Below are positions 1-11,220 of a stretch of 62,000 nt of DNA, in pieces (within the stretch, counting starts at the first letter, position 1; every line of letters begins with the position of its first letter). The notes beneath the pieces are model-generated. The model saw only the letters and a program-made list of their open reading frames with translations. It was not told where the DNA came from and ran no database searches. The DNA lies in the NCBI GenBank assembly GCA_037447655.1, contig JBBHKE010003455.1, positions 685,812 through 747,811 of the forward strand. Direction: 5' to 3'. Source of the DNA: Zygnema cylindricum (Eukaryota; Streptophyta; Zygnematophyceae; Zygnematales; Zygnemataceae). Position numbers and translations under genes: made by a program.

Positions 1-1487
1 AAATTGGATTGAGTTCAACGAATGCTTTGAATTATTGTAGTATTGGTTCATGTGGCGAGTAGCAATAATCGCAATTTCTATATACACAATTACGCGTTAA
101 TCTTAATTATTGTGATTAAATCACGTACCTCTGCACCGTTTAACATCAGGTGCAGGAATTTATTACCACAATTGATATAAAACACTAACAACCGGTTTTT
201 TCAGCGCTGGCTTAATCACAATAGTTGTGACTATTGTTACTCTTCACATGGTAAATTGGCTTATCTGAAAAAAAAGGCTCTAAACCCTAAAAATACCCTA
301 AGGAAACCCTTGAAAACGCTAGCAAAACCCTAGAGAAAACGACTTCGAAAAAGAAGAATTCCGAGAAAAGAAAAAAATCAAAAAAAAATGAAAGAAAGAA
401 CTCGGAAAAAAAAGTCTATTCGGTTAAATGGTACACTTCTCATTGTTATCAGTGTTGATAACACTAATTCGGTCGCGACTTTTTTGGCCAACAATCACAA
501 AATATAGTTAACACCATTATTTAAGGACGTGGACTACAATTTGCCACGTCTCCATGCACTAAATTAGTGTTATTAATTCTAATTGCGCATTAACACATAT
601 ATCTTTAACGCTAATAACGATGAGCGGTGTACTTGGTTATGATGTTATTAAGTTTCGTAAGCAACTTGAGTTAGGTTAAAAAAGTTAAGTTATGTGGAAA
701 AAAACTTGAATTGAGGTCAAGTGTGTAAACTTACATTTAGTTAACAAAAGTAAAATATGTCTTGTCAACTTATTTTGGATGAGTTCCAAATTGGGATATA
801 AAACTTTCTAAGTATTGTAGTTGGATATTTTTTTTGTTTTATTTTGAATGGGAACAAATTATCATCGTTTTATAAAATATCGTGAAAAAGCCTCGACTAT
901 TTGATGTACATACATATTTGGCGAATATCTTTTTAACATGAAATGGTAAACCATCTGAGCATAATTGTTAACCAGTTAGTCAAGGTGTTTGATAAATGTT
1001 TATCTTAAGAAGTCATATTATTGTTCAAATGTTTTTTTTGGTCAATTGTCAAATTAAAAAGTAACTACTATTATTATTTTTAGTGCATTTGATGAAACTC
1101 GAAAGGTTTTCAAATATTTTCAAAACACTCGAAGTTCCAAATATAAAGACCAAGTCTCAGCATTTGATGCTACACATTTTCTTTATCCAAACAAAGGGAC
1201 AAAGGGAGAGACAAAATAAGATCATAAAGGAACGGTAGCTCATTTTTTTTTTTCCGTCCTGTTTTCTTTTTTTCAATTTCTTTTTGTCTTTCTGTCTCGT
1301 TTGTTCATTTGTACTAAGATGGTTTACAATCGTTTCTTAAATAATACTCTGATCTCTTTACAGAAGGACGTATATAAGAAAAAACATAGGACAAAACCTA
1401 CAGTTGAAATAAATTTCTATGTATGCTCAAAAATTTCTGAACAAAAGTTTTGAGAACCGTTATAGTAATAATCTGGAGCTTGTTACA
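1..1487. other. AT-rich region, no gene recognised
   Basis: I find no convincing coding region, LTR end or RNA gene here. The stretch is AT-rich with A and T homopolymer runs. Around 270-340 it contains several spaced ACCCTAA/ACCCTAG words resembling degenerate plant telomere-type (CCCTAAA) units, but they are not tandem and may be chance. Confidence 0.5.
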
Positions 1488-1492
1488 AAGAC
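1488..1492. repeat. Target-site duplication AAGAC, left copy
   Basis: AAGAC directly abuts the TG end of the solo D1 LTR and matches 2555-2559 exactly. Confidence 0.88.
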
Positions 1493-2554
1493 TGTTGTTC
1501 TACAACCACAGTTGCAGGAGGAGAACCAGCAGTAGTAGTGGAAGTAGACATCAACTCAGCAAAAGCTATCAAGTACCTTCTTCAATAACTAACTTTCAGC
1601 TGATACAGAATGTGATACAAAAGTCCAATCTGACTCAAATTCAGCACCACAGTTTAGAACACAATATACCGACAATTCCCAAAATTGCAGCTCAATTGAC
1701 AATTCCCAAATTGCAACTCAATTGACCCAGTCAACCATAAGATATAGTATCTGCAAGTTTCTCAAAAACTGCCTTTAGATTACTATATTCCCAAGACTGG
1801 TTTCTCAAAAACTGGCTTTAGATTACTATATTCCCAAGACTAGATACAGAAAATTGTCGAAGTCCTAAACTATATACTCACAGTGAGGAACTACTGCTCA
1901 CTATCAAATCAGGTGTCTACACCTGGAACTAGAGTACTGTACTATTCTACGACAAAGTACCCAAACTGTACGTGACTGTACCGTGAGTACTTCTAAAACC
2001 CTAATTGCGACTTTCCAAAAACTGAACAGTGAAACACAATTTTCTATCAAGCTCAACTACAAATCACTGTTCTTCAAATATATACAAATAGAAGACCGTA
2101 CAATAAAAGTTTCAGGTGCTTAGTCAGCAGTGGTCACTAAAGTCCAGCTGACTGTGGTCGTGTTGTACGAAGCACCTGAGTGCGTATGGATGTGCTTCGT
2201 CACTTGGTCCCACGTGAATCGCGTCCGTTGACACGATTCGAATCAATGGTCACTATGGGATACTGTACCATACATTTCCCAAATATGTGGTTCAGACTCC
2301 GTTCGTCCGATTCTGCGAATCCGCTCTTCCGATGCATGACGCGTGTAAATGGTCGTCGGCGCCATTCCGTAAAACCTGCATAGCCTTCTCTTGTCGACGC
2401 GTGTCCCTGTGGAAGTACACCATACTCAAAAGTACTTCTGCTACTATCACACTATTCAAGGTAAGTGTTACAGCATGCTTCTCTAAAGATATTCTAAGTC
2501 CTTAACCTCCCCTCACAGCTGCAACTACTGAACTAAAGATTTCATATTTCAACA
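1493..2554 (-). mobile_element. Solo LTR, copia family D1
   Basis: A 1062-bp LTR in minus orientation with TG...CA ends (plus strand starts TGTTGTTCTAC and ends ATTTCAACA). It is flanked on both sides by the 5-bp repeat AAGAC, the target-site duplication expected of a copia insertion, and no internal region remains. It is therefore a solo LTR, the usual product of recombination between the two LTRs of one element. Its last 59 nt (minus strand, ATG at 1551) encode the Ser/Thr/Ala-rich start of Gag, 19 codons beginning MSTSTTTAG, as in the 5' LTR of Copia-K at 50372. Confidence 0.9.
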
Positions 2555-2559
2555 AAGAC
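2555..2559. repeat. Target-site duplication AAGAC, right copy
   Basis: AAGAC directly abuts the CA end of the solo D1 LTR and matches 1488-1492 exactly. Confidence 0.88.
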
Positions 2560-4256
2560 TATACCATGAATCGTTTCTACCATCAATAGCGCATTTAGAG
2601 CCGTTTTTTCTTTGCCCTCTAACATCAAAGTAACATTGTTAATACTCATTTTTTTTTTTTTAAGTAATCCTTTAGCATATTCAAACCTGTCACTTTCATT
2701 TGCACTAAATTAAAAATACCAACAAGAAAATAATCATGGGGTAATAATTCATTTATTCCAATATGTTTTAAGGTGTAGTTTGCATCTACGATAAAGTAGC
2801 TCTGGTACCAAAGCACAATGGTAAAACATTAGAGTACATGGAAACAAAATATGGAAGGTAAATACGAAAAAGAGAAACCGAACACAGGTGCAAGCAAATT
2901 AAATGAATAAATGGAGCAAAAAAAAGTTGCAACAAACAAGAGCAAGTCAAAAAAAGACATTGGAAGGAAAAACAAGTATTAAAACAATAACAAAATCGTG
3001 TACCCAAACAAATAAAACCTAATAAAAGCTCAACATAGATAAAGAACTATTAAAAGTAGTTCTTAAATTTTTTAGTTATGCGGAGCACGTTGAGGCAGTT
3101 CCGAAACACGTTAAAGATGCAAAACAACAATACTAGATCAAAGGAGGATAGAAGCATTCATTGTAAAGCCACAAGTAAAACACTACGATAAAAAGAAGTA
3201 AGGAAAAAAGTGGAAGGTCTCCCACGACCCCTTCTGCCAAAACATCGTCGACCACAAGTATAAAGGAACTCATCCACAATAACTCCCAAACATCCAAATA
3301 TCTCAACCGCCATTGAAATAAAAGCATTCATTAATCACGCTCCCTAACTGTGTGACGTGCGTCTATACCAACACAAGGAGCCACTTGACCAACAACTTTA
3401 ATCGAGGCAAGATTCGCCAAAACAATGTCACCAAAAAAATGACAGGCACCATTAAGCAAAACATTAGCAACTCGTCGTAAAGAATAGCATGTGAAACCTC
3501 CCAGGGTACAGAATACCCCCTCTCAAAAGCAATAGGCGCAACACTGTTGGGAATGTTGCCATGTGCCCAGATAAGCTCTCCCTCATGCGAGAAGGACACT
3601 TTCACAATAGCAAACAAGAAATTTTATTAGAGGAGGAAGAGGGGTGCCAAACTTGAGCTTGAAAGGATATGGTGAGTTAAGCATGCGCTCATAGACCATA
3701 AAGAATATATGTAGCTAATATTTAAGCCTTGCAAGAAGAAGATAGGCACGTGAAGCGCCTAAAGGAACTACTCTCAAATGGTAAGATACCCACATCATAA
3801 TCATTTCTTGAACACTCGTAACTAGCTTCATAATAATGGTGTGAAAACATCATCATAATTAACTCTTAATGGCTACATAATAAGGGTGGGAAAAAAACGA
3901 CATTTCCATTAAAGCAATGGCAAAATATAACAAACCGCCTTCAAAAAAGATTGTTAGAAGAAGAGGACACTATTAGATCAGGAGAAGTGATGGCTGCAAG
4001 AAAAAAAAGTGAGAGAGAAGAGTGGAGTAATGAGGAATGACCTTTCGAAGTGGGGGAAGCCGATTCTTCTGATAGGAATAAGAGTCAATCGGAATGCGCT
4101 CACAATTACATGAATGTCTCAATGCGAAAGCGAAATTGAAATTAAATTAAACATTACAACACATTGAAAACTCATAATCCAAGATAGAGGCAAATTAAAT
4201 ACTCAATAAAATAAACTCATTTTATTTATACTCATATTATATACCGCTCACATACC
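2560..4256. other. Unassigned region between solo LTR and Gypsy-1
   Basis: No LTR, transposon domain or intact gene is recognised. The stretch from about 3140 to 3690 reads like a broken coding sequence on the minus strand and is listed separately. The remainder is A-rich, and I see no inverted or direct repeats that would define an element. Confidence 0.4.
3140..3690 (-). pseudogene. Possible broken coding remnant of unknown identity
   Basis: Read on the minus strand, successive tracts in different frames look like protein rather than noise: one starting MVYERMLNSPYPFKLKFG near 3690, one with the stretch ELIWAHGNIPNSVAPIAFER (about 3570-3520), one with GDIVLANLASIKVVGQVAPC (about 3440-3380), and one with MAVEIFGCLGVIVDEFL below 3320. 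Joining them needs frameshifts, so the gene cannot be functional as it stands. I do not recognise the family. It may be an old unidentified transposon or a captured host exon, and chance open frames in AT-rich DNA remain possible. Confidence 0.25.
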
Positions 4257-4960
4257 TACTCAAGAATGATGTGCCCTATGAATGGAAAACGACTCAAGGG
4301 GCAACTTTTGACATGCTAAAGGAGAGGTTGGTGACCGCTATTGTGTTAGTTGTTCCCGACCTCGAGTTACCTTGGACGATAATTACCGACTTCAGCAATA
4401 CGGCTATGGGAGCCATTCTTATGCTGGATCATGGAAAAGGCTTATAACCTATTGCCTATGAGAGTCGGAAAGTAAAGGCAGCAGAACTTAACTGGACCAC
4501 GCATGAAAAGGAGACAATAGCGATCATTAATGCGTTGGAATTTTGGAAGTGTTAGGTTCAAGGGAAGCCGATTACTATAGTCATTGATCACCACGCGTTA
4601 AAATATCTCCAAACGCAGCCTAAGTTGTCAAAGAAACAGGTTAGATGGAAGACCTTTCTTTAGACCATCGAAATGGAGCTAACGATATAATACAAACCGG
4701 GCAAGACAAACCTCGCAGATGCTTTGTCCAGAAGGCCAGGTGTCGCTTTGCCAGTGACGGAGGAAGTATCGCAACCATCACAAGACCGAAGCGAAAGTGC
4801 TTCGAGAAGGGACACCGCGGTGGTGGACAAAACGCGGGACCAAAAAGTCAGCGCAGTGATAAGTAAGGTGCAAGTGGATGAGCAATGGCTAAGTAGGATT
4901 AAAGGCCGCATACGATGACGACGATGTTATCAAGTAACTAGCGAAACGAAAGATCTTAGT
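4257..4960 (+). pseudogene. Gypsy reverse transcriptase C-terminus and RNase H, broken
   Basis: Translation gives VLVVPDLELPWTIITDFSN, followed by AMGAILMLDHGKG, the start of the gypsy RNase H fold in which the Asp of TDFSN is the first catalytic acid. Then come HEKETIAIINALEFWK and the conserved IDHHALKYLQTQPKLS. The frame closes with KPGKTNLADALSRRP, the usual end of gypsy RNase H before integrase. In-frame stops occur near 4446, 4553 and 4661, so no RNase H can be made. The reverse-transcriptase palm with the catalytic YxDD box is absent because the fragment starts after it. Confidence 0.85.
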
Positions 4961-5730
4961 TTGAATGGCCAACGGCATGTGGCGGAACAAATTGGGTCAG
5001 ACGCCTCGACTTTATGTTCTGACAAACCAAAAGTAACGCCACACAATACTTAAAATGAGTCATAACGAGCCACTCAGCGGACATTTCGGTCAAGATAAAA
5101 CAATTGCACAAGTGGCTGAGGCGTAATAGTGGCCGAATATAACACAAGACATCGCGGAGAATCTCAAGACCTGTGACTTTTGTAACAAGAATAAATTAGA
5201 ATCGGGTCGTCAAGGACTTTTACAACCTCTTCTGATACCATCTGTTCCTTGGGAAGCGATTTCAATGGATTTTATAGTGGCTCTGCCGTTGACTTTGGAA
5301 GGCTATGACTCCATTTTTGTCGTCGTGGATTAAGTTACAAAAATGGTGCACTTCCTACCCATGACAACCACGGCTCCACCTCGGGATGTGGCAGACTTAT
5401 TCTTTTAAGAGATATTCCGTCATCACGGACTTACGAAGAAAATTGTGAGCGATCGCGATAGAAAATTTTTCAGTCACTTCAAAAAGAGTCTCTTTGAGTT
5501 GTGTGGAACACAATTAGCCATGTCCACAACGTACCACCCTCAGACTAACGGTCACACCGAAAGAGTGAACAGAACCTTCGAGGAAGCCTTAAGGGCTTAT
5601 GTGTCCGTGCACTAAACGGGTTATGTTAATCATTTGACCGCGATTGAAGTGGCGTACAATAGTGTTGTCCACTCGTCCACTAACGCTACGCCATTTTGCC
5701 TAAATGGGCGCAACCCATTTAGAGACAAAA
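4961..5730 (+). pseudogene. Gypsy integrase, broken
   Basis: The zinc-binding Cys pair (CDFCNKNK) is visible near 5170. The DDE core follows, with its first Asp in SMDFIVALP (about 5263), second Asp in VSDRDRKFF (about 5448) and Glu in NGHTERVNR (about 5555). All three catalytic residues survive, but stops interrupt the frame near 5330, 5405 and 5613, and a frameshift near 5730 moves the rest into the next frame. Integrase joins element cDNA to the host chromosome; this copy cannot make it. Confidence 0.82.
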
Positions 5731-6312
5731 CTTATTGATCACCAATTGCCCCAAACCCGCCACTATGGGGTTTGCGCGAAGATGCAAGTGAATCTCGATA
5801 AGGCGGCGAAGGCACTCCAACAAGCAAAGGATCGTCAAAAGTCGCAGGCCGACGCTCATAGAAAGGACATCGTCTTTAGTGTTGCGGACAAATTTCGTCT
5901 TAATATGGCAAACATGTCCTTACCGGGTGCCCTATCAAAGAAATTGGCACCAAAATTTACACGGCCATTTACTGTGCTTTCCAAAATAAGCGAAGTGGCC
6001 TACAAATTTGATATTCCAAAAGAATGGAAAATACACAATGTGTTCCATGTCTCCCACCTCAAGCCGTTTCGGGACCTTGATTCATTATTTCTTAATCGCC
6101 GTCCGTATACTCCACTACTGCCAATTCAAGGTACCTCGGATGTATACGAGGTGGAGGAAATTCTGCAGTCGCGTCGACTACGAAATTCCGACTCCACGCA
6201 ATATTTAGTGCAGTGGAAAGGCTACGGAGTTGAGGAGTTTTCTTGGGTGGACAAAAAGGACCTTCATTCACCCGATTTGCTGCGCCGGTTTACGCAAAGT
6301 GGTAACACTTAG
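5704..6312 (+). pseudogene. Integrase C-terminus with chromodomain (open 202-codon tail)
   Basis: An uninterrupted 202-codon frame covers the integrase C-terminus, with the GPY-like region LAPKFTRPFTVLSKISEVAYKF and the usual NVFHVSHLKPF, and then a chromodomain in about the last 55 residues: VYEVEEILQSRR, YLVQWKGYG and EFSWVDKKDL. The aromatic residues of the chromodomain cage (Y, W and a second W) are present. The stop at 6310-6312 is probably the true end of pol. The ATG at 5704 is not a real start; the frame merely opens after the upstream frameshift. Confidence 0.85.
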
Positions 6313-6958
6313 TTCAATCGGAGGGGCAATCGCAATAGGCACAATAAAGGAAGGTATCGCAATATCGCAATCGTCGCAATCATCTTGGGGACTCGGCGAG
6401 GAAGCGCAGTGGCGATGATGACAGAGCGCAACACTATGAGTGCGCAGCCATTGAAGCGCGGTATAGTAACAGCGCCATCACAGAAATCGCAGCGCAACCG
6501 TTGCGCTCATTGAAAAGCGCAACGGCGCAGTTGTGAATTGCAACATTGGCGACGTCGAACCCTCGATATCCTCGCAGCAGCGCAATGAACGAAATGTTGG
6601 ACGTTGATGTACTCTCGCATGATGCGACGCGTGGAAGAGTCCAAGAGTGAAACCCTCAACCCTCTCAAATAAAACCGCCATCAGTCCTTGCGACAAACCT
6701 AGTCATTACAGTTTGGAGAGCATCTCGCTCCGCACCATTAATCTGCCCTCACTCTTCAAGCTACCTAAACTCTTAAGTACCACAGTATCCATGGCCTTGT
6801 CGTCCTCTCCACCACCAAAAAGGAGGAGACTCGGACGGATAGGTCAAGAGGATATACCCCGCCAAGATATATTGTTAGTTGGAGCTAAGGTCATGGTAGA
6901 GGCAGACCAGAGAAGGGAGATAGTGGAAGCACCATAGCATGAATAGACATATAGTAGC
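6313..6958. other. Degenerate gypsy 3' region, no gene
   Basis: The sequence between the chromodomain stop and the next LTR is rich in the words CGCAATCG and GCGCAACG (6320-6560), which look like slipped microrepeats. It probably includes what is left of the gypsy 3' untranslated region or LTR, but I found no matching LTR partner, polypurine tract or boundary. Confidence 0.4.
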
Positions 6959-7592
6959 CATTGTTCTATAACCATTGGAGAAGGTGCAGGAGCAAGAGTA
7001 CTAGTAGAAGTAGACATAATTCACCCATAGAAGCTTGCCAAGAATCCTACCCAACAGCTGTTTTCTAGAGCTCACCAAATGTGACACAAAGCTCCACACT
7101 GCTGCAAAATATACCACACTATAGTATACCAGAAAGTCTGACAACTCCCAAAGTTTCAGCCTAATTGATCCTACATTCATGAAGATATTCAACTCAGAAG
7201 TTTCCCAAAAATAGTCTGTATATTACACAGTGTGGAAGTCTGGATACATAAAATGTTCTACGTCCTAAGTCTTATACTCGTTGTGAGTGGCTACTCTTAG
7301 TTGTCCAATTACATAGTGCAGTTCCTCCAATATAAGTGTTCCTAAGAGATATGTCCAAAAACAAAACTGCCACTAAGATCTAAGTACTCCTAATCACGCT
7401 AAAGTTAATCTATCACTTTATAATCAATATTACTGAGCGATCAACTCTAAGTGATTGTACAATTAATTGCCGTTGGCTAAGTTATAAGTGTCTGGATACA
7501 TCCATTCAGATGTTGGGAAAACACCTGCCAGCAAACCACTTGTGATCCTTTTTTGAATCTCGTGCGTTGACTCGATTCATATTAACCGCAGC
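6959..7592 (-). repeat. Copia-F 3' LTR, part 1 (family D2)
   Basis: Aligns by eye with the first 620 bases of the D2 LTR at 51038, including the Gag-start region (GTAGAAGTAGACAT) and the GATCCTAATCACG and GTTGACTCGATTC blocks. The terminal TG has become CA. It stops at 7592, where E-family LTR sequence begins. Confidence 0.75.
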
Positions 7593-8107
7593 TGCGATTG
7601 AGTATTTTCTAGGTCTTTATTAGGATGGAAAAGGAGCAAAGGCAGTCTGCCTCTGACTCCCTTCTCGAAGCCCCCACACTTGTTGTAGTCACTAAAGGCT
7701 CGAAAGGGGGCTAGAGCCATGGCTGCCTAAGCCCTACAAAGAGACAAGGGTAGATAAAAGTAGGTTTACTAAAAGGGTAGTTGACGGACCTAGGAATTGA
7801 TCCTGATACCTACCGTCCGTCAAGTCATCCGTAGCCGGTAGCTTTATCTATTTAGCCTAGGGCTAGTACTACGACATATGGGGTTTGATAGCGAAATAAA
7901 TAGTTACTTGCATGTTATTTCATTTAACTGGATTACGAGTTATAGGACATAGAAACAATAGTACTTTAAAGTACCTGACAAAATATATAGTACAGACATT
8001 TGTTTCGACGGCTTGTATTAAATATTGATGTAAATCGGACGGCGGTGATTAGCGCTGGTTTCACGGAAAGGATAATTTGGCGGTTTGCGGACGTCACCAC
8101 TCCGTAT

Positions 8108-8117
8108 GACACGTGGC
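8108..8117 (+). promoter_or_regulatory. G-box/ABRE-like motif GACACGTGGC in LTR
   Basis: The ACACGTGGC core matches the plant G-box/ABA-response element bound by bZIP and bHLH factors. The same core sits at the corresponding place in other LTRs (19222-19231, 26024-26033, 31471-31480, 40054-40061), so it was probably part of the element promoter. Activity is inferred. Confidence 0.45.
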
Positions 8118-8446
8118 AACATAAGACGGTTGCGAAATCTCCGAACACAACAAACAAATTGATGTGTCAAATGTATCATTATGGCACATCGCATAATGTC
8201 CATACGAAAGTACTTGGCACATGTAATTTATGTCTTTGTACTGTATTTTGACGTGGCATAACGTGCGCATACGTGGGAGATAAGTTTGGAGGGAATCGAA
8301 TTATAAGAGGGAACCGGATAGGACATGTGTTGATTTTTTAGCCATGTCGTACGATGACTGTACAAAAGGTACACCGGCATCGGTACCTTTATGTACTATA
8401 CAGTAATGTGATTGGTCCTTACCTCATAACTAGAGGGTTTAGAAAG

Positions 8447-8451
8447 GGGTT
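8447..8451. repeat. Target-site duplication GGGTT of Copia-C, left copy
   Basis: Directly precedes the TG of the Copia-C 3' LTR and matches 14719-14723. Removing Copia-C and one copy restores an E-family LTR sequence like that at 19400-19425. Confidence 0.8.
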
Positions 8452-9463
8452 TGTTGATTTGAGGCAGCTGGTGCCACTGAAGAAGATGAAGAAGCACCGG
8501 CAGTTGCCATGATAATCAATTGTGCAACGAGGAAACTCTCACGAAATCCCACAAACAACCAAATTCACAATGAAGCCCCAAGCAAACCAGAAATACCCTA
8601 GGTCTGCAAATTTGCCACAATATAAAATATATACCAAAGAAAGCACATGAGGAATTTCACAAAGTTCTGCCAAAAGATCACAAGTATCTTATAATTCAAA
8701 CACACCCAAAAAGTGCTTCGCAGTTTTTCCTACACAACAATCCTACTTTTCCTAAAGTAATCTAATTCTTATATATACAAGTGAGCCTACAGTTGATCAC
8801 ACCGTACTACAACTAGCGTGGTCAATTGGTACACTACTTCTTCATTAACAAAATCCCACCATCAAATGCACATAATTAATTACACCAATCAAAAAGCCGT
8901 TAGAAATGAAATAGTACGCGGTTAAAGTTTGTCCGCTGAAATGACGCTACAGTCAATACTTCTCTTCAAAAAATGACGGCGGACTTCGTCCGCTTTCCAC
9001 GTATTCTTTCATCACCGAAGATGAACCTCCACGTGTAACTTTGGTCCTCAAATGTAACTGTACCTTTTCTTCTAAAACAACCAAACTTGACTTTCTCACG
9101 GACCGACACGTGTGCCTGAAGTGCACCAAATCTGTGTACTCCCTTTAGAATTACATACTCACTAAATCATGTCCCCGTCAATTTATCTTCACACAAACTG
9201 ACTCATATTCAGAACACCTTTCTTGCGCAGACTGCTGTAGCTGCTATGACTCTACTACGACTGCTATGACTGCTATGACTGCTATGATCTGTCAGCGCAG
9301 CTGTGATATTAGAGCAGCCCAGCTGCGATGTCAGATCAGAGCAGCATAGCAGCACAGCAACAAGTGTAGAGTGCTCAAGGTTTCTAGCTGCGATGTCAGA
9401 CTTAGGGCAACATGGCAGCATAGCAGCAAGATATAGAGAGAACTCAAGGTTTCCAAAACAACA
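8452..9463 (-). repeat. Copia-C 3' LTR
   Basis: 1012 bp; the plus strand begins TGTTGATTTGAGG and ends CCAAAACAACA, followed directly by the polypurine tract complement CTCCCCTAAACC. A short array of the 9-mer GCTATGACT lies at 9236-9290. It also contains a copy of the Gag start (MATAGASSSSS, ATG at 8510) because that coding segment is part of the LTR. Confidence 0.9.
9236..9290 (-). repeat. GCTATGACT microrepeats in Copia-C LTR
   Basis: Several near-perfect copies of a 9-bp unit (GCTATGACT) lie in tandem. The 5' LTR has the same array at about 14500-14555 with point differences, so the array predates this insertion. Confidence 0.7.
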
Positions 9464-11084
9464 CTCCCCTAAACCTTTAGACCCTCTCAGCCATTGGGTC
9501 CACATTCCTCTCAACAGAACTTCAACTTAGTTGCAGGTAAAGACTTAGTCATCATAACTGCTACCATCTTCTCATCCGGAAGATAACTTAGCTTTAAAAT
9601 TATATTCATCACCTTCTCTCATACAAAATGCAACTTAATGTCAATGTGCTTGCTTTTGAAGTGATGACTCGGGTTGAATGCAATCGCAATAGCTGCTTGG
9701 TTGTCACACCACACTATTTGAGGTCCGGATTGCATAAAATGAAGTTCTTGGAGGAGGGACTTCACCCATAGTAACTCCTTGACAGCTGAGCTTGCTGCCA
9801 TATATTCAGCCTCCGTTGTAGACTGAGTTGTTACCATTTGAAGCTTGCTGCTCCTGCAGCATGTTCCAGTTCCAATCTTCAAAATGAATCCAGTGGTGGA
9901 ACGGCGGCTTGGCATGTCTCCATAGCTAGCATCACTCCATGTCTGAATTTTGACTTCATATCCACCGAGAGCAAGTCTCAGATTCCGTGTTCTTGCAAGG
10001 TACCGAAGAACCCTCTTTGCGGCCTCCCAGTCTGTTTTTCTTAGATTCTGCAAACATCGACTCAAAGCGCCAACTGTTGCCGCAATATCCGGCCTTGTGC
10101 AGTTCATGAAGTAAATTAGGCTACCAACAATCTGTCGGTATGGAATGGTGGCCATAAAATCTGCCTCCCCTAACTCCAAGGTATCGTCAAAAATGATTCC
10201 TCTATCGGTATCCATGCCTTCCACTTTCTGCTTAAATTCCATGGGAGTGGCACTTCCGTTTGCCTCAGCCATGCCAAACTTTTCAAGCACATTTATCGCT
10301 TCACGTTGCGTTAGATGGATTGTTCTCCTATCTCTATCCCTTTCTACTTGAATTCCAAGAATATACTTTGTCTCACCTAAGTCCTTCATCTCAAATCTTG
10401 AATTCAAGGCTGCCTTTATTTTGATAATTTCATTTAATGACTTGCTTAACAGCAGCAAATCATCTTCATATACCGCAATGTACATAATCCCATCTTTCCC
10501 TTACATAACATAGATTGAGTGATCTGAGCTAATCCTAACGAATCCTAGACTGGTTAGAAACTCATCTAGTTTTAGGTTCCACTGACGTGGAGCCTGCTTC
10601 AAACGATACAAGGATTTCAACAGTTTGCAGACCAGATTTTCTTTTCCAGTCTCTTCATACCTTTCAGGCTTCTTCATATAAATTACTTCCTCTACATCTC
10701 CATGCAAGAAAGCTGTCTTAACATCCATTTGATGTAGTTCCATATTCTCAATGGCCGCTAAGGATAACAAAATTCTAACAGTTGGAAACCGGACAACCGG
10801 AGAGAAAGTCTCTTCATAGTCAATTCCCTCCTTCTGACTATAGCCTTTAGCAACAAGCCTAGCCTTATATCTTTCAATAGAGTTATCAGGATTCAACTTT
10901 ACTTTAAAGACCCACTTACAGCCGATGGCTTTTCCGTCTGGTGGAAGCTCCACAAACTCCCAAGTTTGAGCCTCCATTATGGATCGCATTTCATCGTTAG
11001 CCGCAGCGATCCATTGATCTTTTTCCGAAGCTGAAAAGGCTTCCTGTATTGTGACCGGTTCCATCATGCTGGCAGATAATAGAG

Positions 11085-11220
11085 CAGTTTCGCAACTTCG
11101 CAATTTCGCAGCGTCGCAGCTTTGCAGCTTCGCAGCATCGCAGCTTCCCAATTTCGCAGCGTCGCAGCTTTGCAGCTTCGCAGCGTCGCAGCTTCGCAGT
11201 TTCGCAGCGTCGCAGTTTTC
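11085..11220 (-). repeat. 24-bp coding minisatellite in Copia-C pol
   Basis: A tandem array of a 24-bp unit encoding SCDAAKL plus R, Q or G, repeated about five times and ending in a diverged copy (SCETALLS). The unit length is a multiple of three, so the frame is kept. It lies in the non-catalytic linker between integrase and RT, just after a run of nine prolines (about 11340-11375). Confidence 0.85.

Larger units (their letters stand above)
4257..6312 (+). mobile_element. Gypsy-1: chromovirus fragment, RT C-terminus to chromodomain
   Basis: A degenerate Ty3/gypsy element without LTRs. It begins abruptly in the reverse-transcriptase/RNase H connection ([14 protein letters not shown]), runs through RNase H and integrase and ends in a chromodomain. 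Several stops and frameshifts break the first 1.4 kb; the last 600 bases remain open. The chromodomain places it among the chromoviruses, whose chromodomain is known to steer integration towards marked chromatin. The upstream part is missing. A minus-strand fragment at the far end of the window, Gypsy-3, ends at almost the same codons. Confidence 0.85.
7593..8451 (+). repeat. LTR of family E, left part (split by Copia-C)
   Basis: Begins TTGAGTATTTTCTAGG, lacking the first ten or so bases of the E LTR start (TGTTGATATTTG, seen at 44384). It contains the conserved U3 hairpin (about 7645-7740), the G-box GACACGTGGC at 8108-8117 and the GTAC-rich box. It ends at the TSD GGGTT, where Copia-C is inserted, and continues at 14719. 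Confidence 0.8.

Noticed and set aside
270-340. Telomere-like CCCTAA words
   Set aside because: Spaced irregularly and not tandem; too weak to call an interstitial telomeric repeat.
9230-9310. Short direct repeats that might suggest a CRISPR array
   Set aside because: Nine-base units without unique spacers, inside a plant LTR and present again in the partner LTR.
10440-10460. YEDD instead of YVDD in Copia-C as a novel polymerase variant
   Set aside because: The element already has several stop codons, so a single Val to Glu change is best explained as decay.
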